A DNA stretch of 64,000 bases. It comes from PGYT01 sp963675055 (GTDB lineage: Bacteria > Bacteroidota > Ignavibacteria > Ignavibacteriales > Melioribacteraceae). Location: NCBI GenBank assembly GCA_963675055.2, contig CAXXJE010000004.1, forward strand, positions 372,001 through 436,000, in the 5' to 3' direction. The notes under the pieces are model-generated. The model made no database searches. It saw nothing but the letters and a program-made list of their open reading frames with translations, and was not told where the DNA came from. The first letter of the stretch is position 1. Every line of letters begins with the position of its first letter. Position numbers and translations under genes: made by a program. Shown in pieces: positions 24,608 through 32,074 of the stretch.

Positions 24608-27421
24608 TTGTCTCTTTCTTCATTTAAATACACATTATTAATTATATTCCTTCCGCTTGTTCTACATGCGCAATTTTACTTTTTCGGACGTAACAAAGTC
24701 CAATATGAAGAATTTGAATGGAAGGTAATAAAAACCGAGCATTTCAATATTTATTACTATGACAACTTCGGTGAAATGGCTGAAATTGGCGCACAGTATG
24801 CGGAAGAAGCCTACTCGGAATATAAGGCGAAGTTTAATCACGTTGTTACCGAAAAGATACCGCTTATATTTTATAATACTCATATTCATTTTCAACAGAC
24901 TAATACTCGTCCCGGATTTATACCGGAAGGGGTAGGCGGTTTTTTCGAATTCCTTAAAGGAAGAGTCGTCATTCCTTACCTCGGGTCACTGGATCAATTC
25001 AGGCACGTAATTCGTCATGAACTTGTGCATGTATTCATGATCACTAAGATTTATAATATATATTCAACTCACAGAATTCCGATGAACCGGTTTCCGCCTT
25101 TATGGCTTGTAGAAGGATTGGCGGAATATTGGTCTACAACTTGGGATTCACAGGGCGAAATGGTAATGCGTGATGCTGTGCTGAATGGTATCTTCAGAAA
25201 TATGAATGATATGGACAGAGTCTACGGTTCATTTATAATGTATAAAGCCGGACAGAAATTTCTGGAGTTTGTATCTGAAGAGTATGGCGAAGAAAAAATA
25301 TTAATGCTTGTCGACAATGTCTGGAGATTTGAGAAGTTCGACGAAGTAATGGAGTTTGTTCTCGGCGATGAAGTTGATGAGGTTAGTGAGAAGTTCGAAT
25401 ACTTTCTTCGGCATGATTATTTTCCGCTTTATTCTGATCAGGTTCCACATGGTATAAACGGGAAACAAATTACCGAAGAAGGATTTAATTTTTGTCCCGG
25501 TCTGTATAAGGATGGCAACAGAAGATTTATATACTTTCTTGGTAACCTCGATGGCTATTCCTCATTATATAAAGTGGAACTGGACGATAATTACGAACGC
25601 ATTGATGATCCGGAGGTTGTAATTAGAGGAGAAAAGGAATCAGTTTATGAAACGTTTCATCTTCTTAAACCGTCTCTAAGTGTTTCCGATAGCGGCATAG
25701 TAGCATTTGTAACTAAATCCGGTGCAACTGACGTGATACACTTCTATTCAATAAAAGAAGATGAAGTTATCAATCGTTTCAGTGATGCTGAATTGATTTC
25801 AATTGAAGGTCCGTCATTCTCCGAAGACGGTAGCAAGTTGGCTTTCACCGCGATTGATAATAAAGGGTACAATGATTTGTTTATTTTGGATATGCGTAGT
25901 TTTGATTTAACCCGACTTACAAATGATTATTACGCAGAAAAAGAACCTGCCTTTTATAACGATGATTCATCTATTATCTTTACGTCAGATAGAACAGAAG
26001 GCCTCTTCGAACGGGCTTTTAATCTATTCGAGTACGATTTGGATTCTCACAGTATTAGCTATTTAACAAATACCGATGCCGCAATTTCCGAACCAACTGT
26101 TAACCGTTTCACTAATGAGATTTACTTTAAGAGTGATTATGACGGTATAGAAAATATCTGGAAGTTGGAAAGAGATGATGATAATGAACCTTCCGGCATG
26201 ACAAAAATAACAAATTTTATTACACCCGTATTTGAATTTGCCTTTGTGGATTCTAACTCGGTAATTAGTTCGGCTATCGAAAAATTCTCATTCCAATTCT
26301 ATTACAACAGTCTTGATACTGAAAATACCGAAAATAAGTTTGTGGGATTCAATTTTGTTGTTGCCGACAGCAAATGGATTGAAGATAAAATTCAAATTGA
26401 ATCAAAGAAAGACAGACTTGTTTATAAAACTGAATATAGCCTCGATTATGCTGTGAGTCAGGTTGTGGCTGATCCTGTTTATGGTGCCAGAGGTGGCGCG
26501 TTATTTACACTCAGTGACCTTATGGGAGACGACAGATACATTTTTCTGATCTATAATACTGCTGAAGTACAGAGTGAAATATTAAAAAACTTTAACGTTG
26601 CTATATCCAGAGTGAATACAAAATTCCGTACTAATTACGGTTATGGTATTTTCCATTTCAATGGCAGAAGATACGATATACGACAATCCGACGAATACTT
26701 TTACGAACGGAGTTTCGGCGGTTATTTTAGTTTCATATTCCCGTATTCTCAATTTAACAGAATTGAAACCAGCATAAGCGCTGCTAATTCAGATAAAGAA
26801 TTAATATCAGATGTTACAAGCAGGAAAGCTCTGTTGCTAACCAATACAGTTGCTTTTGTTCACGATAATTCAATCTGGGGTCCAACAGGGCCTTTGGACG
26901 GTTCAAGATTCAGGCTGCTGCTTGGTTACACCAGCGATATAAAGTACAGCAATGTAAATTATTATTCTCTAATTGCCGACTACCGTAAATATTTTAGAAC
27001 CAGTCTCAGAACTGCATTAGCGATCCGTGGTTCGATATTTTACAACCATGGTAAAGAAGCCAGAAGGTATTTTGCCGGAGGAAGCTGGGATTTAAGAGGC
27101 TGGAAAAGGTTCTCAATTCGCGGAGAGAAATTATGGCTTTCCTCGGTTGAATTCAGATTTCCTTTGGTGGACAGGTTTATAATCAATTTCCCGTTTCTTG
27201 GACTTGGCTTTGCTAACATACGTGGTGCTGCTTATATTGATGCAGGTTCTGCCTGGGACGAAGAGTATGCCGAGACACTTGGTAGTACAGGTGTCGGTGT
27301 CAGATTGAATTTCCTTAACGCCATTACTTTCAGGTACGATATAGGTAAAAGGATTGAAAATGATTTCCAAGATTTTCAGGGCGGACTGTTTTACCAATTC
27401 TTTTTCGGCTGGGACTTCTAG
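24608..27421 (+). CDS. Surface metallopeptidase / TolB-like propeller / Omp85-like barrel fusion
   Basis: A 937-residue exported protein with three parts. After a signal peptide (1-21), residues about 35-250 form a peptidase-MA-like gluzincin domain with the zinc motif HELVH at 137-141 and the downstream 'WLVEGLAEYWS' glutamate, both intact. Residues about 285-560 have repeated TolB/WD40-like segments ('IEGPSFSEDGSKLAFTA', 'EPAFYNDDSSIIFTSD'). Residues about 600-937 form a C-terminal outer-membrane barrel with the Omp85-like 'YFAGGSWDLRGW' and a terminal aromatic. The layout suggests a metalloprotease held at the outer membrane with its own anchor. The start is TTG at 24608. Substrate is unknown. 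Confidence 0.82.
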   Translation: MSLSSFKYTLLIIFLPLVLHAQFYFFGRNKVQYEEFEWKVIKTEHFNIYYYDNFGEMAEIGAQYAEEAYSEYKAKFNHVVTEKIPLIFYNTHIHFQQTNTRPGFIPEGVGGFFEFLKGRVVIPYLGSLDQFRHVIRHELVHVFMITKIYNIYSTHRIPMNRFPPLWLVEGLAEYWSTTWDSQGEMVMRDAVLNGIFRNMNDMDRVYGSFIMYKAGQKFLEFVSEEYGEEKILMLVDNVWRFEKFDEVMEFVLGDEVDEVSEKFEYFLRHDYFPLYSDQVPHGINGKQITEEGFNFCPGLYKDGNRRFIYFLGNLDGYSSLYKVELDDNYERIDDPEVVIRGEKESVYETFHLLKPSLSVSDSGIVAFVTKSGATDVIHFYSIKEDEVINRFSDAELISIEGPSFSEDGSKLAFTAIDNKGYNDLFILDMRSFDLTRLTNDYYAEKEPAFYNDDSSIIFTSDRTEGLFERAFNLFEYDLDSHSISYLTNTDAAISEPTVNRFTNEIYFKSDYDGIENIWKLERDDDNEPSGMTKITNFITPVFEFAFVDSNSVISSAIEKFSFQFYYNSLDTENTENKFVGFNFVVADSKWIEDKIQIESKKDRLVYKTEYSLDYAVSQVVADPVYGARGGALFTLSDLMGDDRYIFLIYNTAEVQSEILKNFNVAISRVNTKFRTNYGYGIFHFNGRRYDIRQSDEYFYERSFGGYFSFIFPYSQFNRIETSISAANSDKELISDVTSRKALLLTNTVAFVHDNSIWGPTGPLDGSRFRLLLGYTSDIKYSNVNYYSLIADYRKYFRTSLRTALAIRGSIFYNHGKEARRYFAGGSWDLRGWKRFSIRGEKLWLSSVEFRFPLVDRFIINFPFLGLGFANIRGAAYIDAGSAWDEEYAETLGSTGVGVRLNFLNAITFRYDIGKRIENDFQDFQGGLFYQFFFGWDF

Positions 27422-28561
27422 ATGAAAAAAGTATTGCTATATATCGCTTCCGCTCTAGTCTTTTTCTCATGTACTAAACACATTCTACTCAGGGATGTCG
27501 GGCTTAATAAGCAAGGCTTACTTTCTTACGGAGAAAATTCAAATAGAACATTTTATTTGGATAAATCTATATCAACAGATCCAAGTCTTTTATGGGTTTC
27601 CGAAACTGACGGTAGTTATTCCAACGGATCAGTAATTATTTATGATAATTATATGTTTGCTGCAGACTTATCCGGAAATATTTTCTGCTTTAGTGATACA
27701 TCCGGAAAAAAACTGGGTGTTCTAAAACAGAAGGGTGAGATTGTAGCTTCGCCAATCATTATGAAAGATAAACTCATATACGTTGTCAATAATTACAAAG
27801 AAGAGTTTGCAACGCTTGTTTACTACCTTTTTATTGAAGGAATAAAATATAAAGAGATTGAATTGCATGATAATTTTAGAAGTGAGATGATCGCCGCAAA
27901 TGACGGTATCATTTTACTTTCGCAATCAGGGGTACTATATAAATTTAATTTAATAGGGGAGTTGGAATGGAAATACGATTCCGGGTACTTAACAATGTCA
28001 GATCCGGTGATAAAAGACAATACAATTTACTTCAGCAGCGTTAGCGGGAAACTTCTTGGGTATAATATTACAAAGAAACTCCTGGTACTTAATGTGGATA
28101 TTGCAGAAAGTATTGAATCTACTCCGACCGTTTTGGAAGATAAAATTTATATCGGTGATTCTGATGGAGTTATTTATTGCTTCGACATTGATAGCAAAAG
28201 GATTGAATGGGAAAGAGAAACAGGTGTTAAAATATTAAATCGTCCGGTGATTGACAAAAATGGAAATCTTTACGTCGGGAACCTCGGTGGGGAAATGTTT
28301 AGTTATTCTGTAAATGGACAATTACGGTGGGTATTCCATTCTGATGGTTTGTTTAATGCGATGCCCCTAGTATTTAATAATGTTATTGCTCAGCCGGATC
28401 TGAATAAAAAGCTTATTTTTCTTGATCCTTTATCAGGGACATTGATTAATGAGATTAATTTTGAAAGAAGAGTGAGGACATCCCCAGTGTTCTATAAAGG
28501 TAAAATATATATTGGAATAGATAAAGATGAAATCCACGTTTTCTCTGTAGAGGAAATATGA
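27422..28561 (+). CDS. PQQ-like beta-propeller lipoprotein
   Basis: A 379-residue lipoprotein: the signal peptide ends in the lipobox 'FFSC' (C17). The rest is a string of PQQ-binding-like beta-propeller blades; repeats such as 'GSVIIYDNYMFAADLSGNIFCFS', 'DKIYIGDSDGVIYCFDIDSKRIEWE' and 'GNLYVGNLGGEMFSYSVNGQLRWVF' show the W/Y-G-D blade pattern. The fold is like BamB. Its ATG directly follows the stop of the barrel-fusion gene (TAG ATG), and its end overlaps the next gene by 4 bases, so the three likely form one unit. A scaffold role beside the barrel protein is inferred. Confidence 0.82.
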   Translation: MKKVLLYIASALVFFSCTKHILLRDVGLNKQGLLSYGENSNRTFYLDKSISTDPSLLWVSETDGSYSNGSVIIYDNYMFAADLSGNIFCFSDTSGKKLGVLKQKGEIVASPIIMKDKLIYVVNNYKEEFATLVYYLFIEGIKYKEIELHDNFRSEMIAANDGIILLSQSGVLYKFNLIGELEWKYDSGYLTMSDPVIKDNTIYFSSVSGKLLGYNITKKLLVLNVDIAESIESTPTVLEDKIYIGDSDGVIYCFDIDSKRIEWERETGVKILNRPVIDKNGNLYVGNLGGEMFSYSVNGQLRWVFHSDGLFNAMPLVFNNVIAQPDLNKKLIFLDPLSGTLINEINFERRVRTSPVFYKGKIYIGIDKDEIHVFSVEEI

Positions 28562-29280
28562 AGAATTCTTTCATTGCAATATTGCTTAGTCTTGTTTTTA
28601 CTATTTCTGTTTTTCCGCAGAAATCATATTCGATTAGTGTAAAAACAAATTCAGGTAAAGCAATGATTTTTATTGATGGAGAATTTGCAGGTAATCATTC
28701 GGTTGATACTGAAATAGCAGGTGGTTTCCATGAAGTATTTGTTACGCAGCGTGGACGTGCATGGAATGCTGAAAAATTTATTGATACTGTTTTAGTGAAT
28801 CAAAATAATTCTGTCATCGAACTTAATTATGAATTTAGTAAGTTATTTTTCGTGAACTCTATTCCGCAAAATTGTAAAGTAATGAATAATGAGAGTTTAT
28901 TGGCTTATACCCCTACAATTATTGCCTCTAAATATGATTCTTTGACATTATCAAAGAAAAATCATATCCCCGTTACACTAAAATTCTCAGATATACCCGA
29001 AGTGTCTACTGTAAAACTTGATTTTTCGGGAGTTGCTAAGAAAGAGCATTTTGTCGACACACCCTGGTTTAAAGTTCTAATTGGAAGTGCCGTAGCATTA
29101 GGTGCTACAGCAGCATATTACAAAATTCAGGCAGATCAGAAATATGACAAGTACAATGAAACACATGATCGTTCTTTACTTGATGATATCGACAGACTTG
29201 ATCTTTATAGCGGCATTGCGTTCGGATTACTACAGGTAAATTTCGGCTATCTAATCTATGAATTCATTTTTATGGATTAA
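28558..29280 (+). CDS. Exported PEGA-domain protein
   Basis: A 240-residue protein with a signal peptide (1-20, ending 'SVFPQ'). Residues about 25-95 look like a PEGA-type beta domain ('KAMIFIDGEFAGNHSVDTEIAGGFHEVFV'), and a second degenerate copy may follow at about 95-155. A hydrophobic segment near residues 170-187 and another near 215-235 suggest membrane association. PEGA domains occur in surface-layer and envelope proteins; the function is unknown. It is coupled (ATGA overlap) to the PQQ-propeller lipoprotein gene upstream. Confidence 0.65.
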   Translation: MKNSFIAILLSLVFTISVFPQKSYSISVKTNSGKAMIFIDGEFAGNHSVDTEIAGGFHEVFVTQRGRAWNAEKFIDTVLVNQNNSVIELNYEFSKLFFVNSIPQNCKVMNNESLLAYTPTIIASKYDSLTLSKKNHIPVTLKFSDIPEVSTVKLDFSGVAKKEHFVDTPWFKVLIGSAVALGATAAYYKIQADQKYDKYNETHDRSLLDDIDRLDLYSGIAFGLLQVNFGYLIYEFIFMD

Positions 29281-29387
29281 AATATTTGTGATTTGCCTCA
29301 AAAACTAATTATTAATAAAAATCTAATTTACTTTTGATTGAAATTATGAGAAAAAAGAAGTATTTAATAGTTAAAGATATATAACAA

Positions 29388-29396
29388 AAAGGAGGT
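29388..29396 (+). promoter_or_regulatory. Near-perfect ribosome binding site for the T9SS cargo gene
   Basis: AAAGGAGGT sits 4 bases before the ATG at 29401 and matches the 16S 3' end over the whole core. Most genes in this window have weak or no such site, so this suggests a high translation rate for the secreted protein downstream. Confidence 0.75.
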
Positions 29397-29400
29397 CTTA

Positions 29401-32031
29401 ATGAAAAAGCAATTACTACTAATTCTAATGTTGGTTTTCTCCATTTCTGCGATGGCGCAATCAACCTTAACTATTGCAGATGTTAACGGTGTATCGGCTA
29501 CAAATGTTGCCGTAGCAGTGAATGTTACTAATTTTGATAACATGGGTTCCATAACATTAAAGATTAATTATGATCCAACAGTTGTTAGCTTCGTTGAGTT
29601 ACAAAACAATGCACTTGAGAGCCAGGGAACACTATTAACCCCTTCGGCTTCTAACGGTACTTTGACAATATCATGGTTCAGCCTTTCTGCGCTTGGCTTA
29701 TCAGAAGGAAAACTAATGGATATCGTTTTTAATTATGTGGGTGGTGAATCTGATTTAACTGTTAATAGCCAATCCGAATTTTCAACTACTATAGGCGCGC
29801 CTGTAACTGTAACCTATACCAATGGGTCTATACAGGGTGGCGGACAGTTGCCTTTAGGAATTCCAACACTCGAATCTCCATCAAACAATTCCACGGGTGT
29901 TGGTCTAACACCGGTTTTAAACTGGTCGGATGTTTCCGAAGCAACAGTTTATGATATCCAGGTTTCCACAAGTGAAGGATTCGGTACAACTTTAATTGAT
30001 GAAGCGGATCTGTCGGCATCTTCCTATACTGTTGCTTCCGATGTGTTAGAATATTCAACAAAATACTATTGGAAAGCAAGAGCAAAGAATGACAGCTTAA
30101 CCGGTGCCTGGAGTTCGACATTTAATTTTACCACCGAGAGTGGAGTTGTTACTACAGATATAGTGATTTCACTTGATGATATTACGGTTACTCCGAACAC
30201 CGAGGCGGTGATGCCTATAACTGTTGAGAATTTCAGCGGTATCGGATCATTTACATTGAAAATTAATTATGATGATACAAAAGTTACTTTTACCAGTATC
30301 TCCGGGGCGCCGAGCGGTACGCTTGCGAACGGCACTAATGGCGTACTTGCAATTGCATGGTTCGATTTATCTGGTACTAATCCTTTAACTGTTGCGGACG
30401 GCAAATTGCTTGATATCAATTTTGATTTCACTGCCGGTGAGGTTCCTCTTACTTTTACAGATGAAAGTGAGTTAACCAACGGTGATGGTCAGGTTCTTGT
30501 TGTGACATATGTCGATGGAAATATATTGGAGGGGCAGGTATTACCGGCTGTTCCTGAATTATCTTCACCTGCTGATAGTGCTTCAGACGTTTCTCTTACA
30601 CCCGACTTGACTTGGCTTACTGCAGCCGATGCGGTTAGCTACGATTTGCAGGTTGCAACAGATGACGCATTTAGTAATTTGGTCGTTCAAGAAACCGGTA
30701 TAACTGGATTACAGTATTCTGTAACAGATGGTACCTTGAGTGAGGGTGTTATGTACTACTGGAAAGTCCGCGCGAATAATACAGCCGGCTCTAGTGAATA
30801 TAGCAGTCCGTTTTCTTTTACTACAGTTCTTCCTGATCTGGATCCTCCAACACTCGCTTCTCCGGAAGATAATTCGACAGATGTTGAATTATTGCCTTTA
30901 TTCACCTGGTCTAATGTTGATGGTGCAACATCTTTTACACTTCAGGTGTCAAAAGCATCCGATTTTTCTGCATTAGTTCTTGACGAATCCGGAATAACTA
31001 TTGAAGAGTTCGAAATGACTACCGGTGCTTTAGAGGAACTTACTACATATTTCTGGAGAGTTAATGCAACTGACGGGAGTCGTGTGAGTGACTGGAGTAC
31101 GGTTTTTAGTTTTACTACACTTACAACATCTTTAGACATACCTGTACTGATTTCACCTGCAAACAATGCAAGTGATGTAAATCTAACTGGTACGGAATTA
31201 GTCTGGAATTCAGTTACCGATGCCTCGAACTACTCTGTTGAGGTTGCAACCGATGAAGCATTTAGTAACGTCGTGGCCTCACAATCGGGAACTTCCGACA
31301 CAACATATGTTGTTGCCGATGGAGTTCTGCAGTATGAGACGACTTATTACTGGAGAGTTATGGCTGCTGCGGAAGGTAAATCAAGTGCATGGACTTCACC
31401 TAATAATTTTCTTACCGTACCCGCACCACTTGAAGCGCCTGAACTTACATCGCCTGCAGATGGTTCCCAAAATCTTTTGCTATTAGTTAATTTTGAATGG
31501 AAATCAGCTGAAAACGCAACAAGTTATGGACTTCAGGTAGCAACAGAAAATACCTTTGGGTCACCAGTTATTGATGAAACCGGTATTTCTGAAATATCTT
31601 TTGCTGTTGAAGAAGGCACTTTGGAGGGAATGACGACATACTTCTGGCGAGTAAAGTCAGAGGATGGTGACAGATCAAGTGATTGGAGCGAAGTGTGGAG
31701 CTTTACAACAGAAGATCCATCTGATGTTGATGATTATAAAGCCGGTATACCTGAAGAGTTTTCTTTATTCCAGAATTATCCGAATCCTTTCAATCCGTCA
31801 ACAAATATTCGTTACAATCTTCCGGAAGCTTCACATGTGAAAATTGTAGTTGTAGATTTACTTGGTAGGGAAGTAGCGGAATTATATAACAGTTTTCAAG
31901 CTGCTGGTTATTTTGAATTGAATTGGGATGCCAGCAATATGTCAAGCGGAAATTATATTTATAAAATAGATGTTAAAACAGAAACAGGAAAGATGTTTTC
32001 AGATATGAAAAAAATGCAATTCCTCAAATAA
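29401..32031 (+). CDS. Secreted cohesin/FN3 repeat protein with T9SS C-terminal sorting domain
   Basis: An 876-residue secreted protein. Signal peptide at 1-19. Residues about 20-145 and 248-375 are two cohesin-like domains ('MGSITLKINYDPTVVSF' and 'IGSFTLKINYDDTKVTF' are equivalent strands). Five fibronectin-III-like repeats of roughly 95 residues lie at about 150-245, 380-472, 475-570, 573-672 and 675-770, each with 'L-SP-nnst-v-l-P-l-W' at the start and 'TTYFWRV' or 'KYYWKARA' near the end. The last 90 residues are a type A sorting domain with 'FSLFQNYPNPFNPSTNIRYNLP' split over its first strands, 'VVDLLGREVAEL' and 'GNYIYKIDV'. It would be exported by the type IX system and attached to the cell surface. 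Confidence 0.9.
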   Translation: MKKQLLLILMLVFSISAMAQSTLTIADVNGVSATNVAVAVNVTNFDNMGSITLKINYDPTVVSFVELQNNALESQGTLLTPSASNGTLTISWFSLSALGLSEGKLMDIVFNYVGGESDLTVNSQSEFSTTIGAPVTVTYTNGSIQGGGQLPLGIPTLESPSNNSTGVGLTPVLNWSDVSEATVYDIQVSTSEGFGTTLIDEADLSASSYTVASDVLEYSTKYYWKARAKNDSLTGAWSSTFNFTTESGVVTTDIVISLDDITVTPNTEAVMPITVENFSGIGSFTLKINYDDTKVTFTSISGAPSGTLANGTNGVLAIAWFDLSGTNPLTVADGKLLDINFDFTAGEVPLTFTDESELTNGDGQVLVVTYVDGNILEGQVLPAVPELSSPADSASDVSLTPDLTWLTAADAVSYDLQVATDDAFSNLVVQETGITGLQYSVTDGTLSEGVMYYWKVRANNTAGSSEYSSPFSFTTVLPDLDPPTLASPEDNSTDVELLPLFTWSNVDGATSFTLQVSKASDFSALVLDESGITIEEFEMTTGALEELTTYFWRVNATDGSRVSDWSTVFSFTTLTTSLDIPVLISPANNASDVNLTGTELVWNSVTDASNYSVEVATDEAFSNVVASQSGTSDTTYVVADGVLQYETTYYWRVMAAAEGKSSAWTSPNNFLTVPAPLEAPELTSPADGSQNLLLLVNFEWKSAENATSYGLQVATENTFGSPVIDETGISEISFAVEEGTLEGMTTYFWRVKSEDGDRSSDWSEVWSFTTEDPSDVDDYKAGIPEEFSLFQNYPNPFNPSTNIRYNLPEASHVKIVVVDLLGREVAELYNSFQAAGYFELNWDASNMSSGNYIYKIDVKTETGKMFSDMKKMQFLK

Positions 32032-32041
32032 TTTCATTCTA

Positions 32042-32074
32042 TGAGAGTCCGGTTTATTGCCGGACTCTCAAACT
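32042..32074. terminator. Bidirectional hairpin between the T9SS cargo gene and polA
   Basis: TGAGAGTCCGG and CCGGACTCTCA (32042-32052 and 32060-32070) form a perfect 11-base-pair stem with a 7-base loop, placed between two convergent genes. The T tract is short on the plus side (AACTTT) and weak on the minus side, so it may serve both strands with modest efficiency. Confidence 0.75.

Noticed and set aside
29346..29384. A 12-codon frame starting ATG just upstream of the T9SS cargo gene, possibly a leader peptide
   Set aside because: It has no ribosome site or codon pattern suggesting attenuation and no downstream hairpin pair; chance in AT-rich DNA is enough.
29840..31710. DNA-level tandem repeats in the T9SS cargo gene
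   Set aside because: The five units are similar only at the protein level (FN3 domains); nucleotide identity is too low for a recent tandem array.
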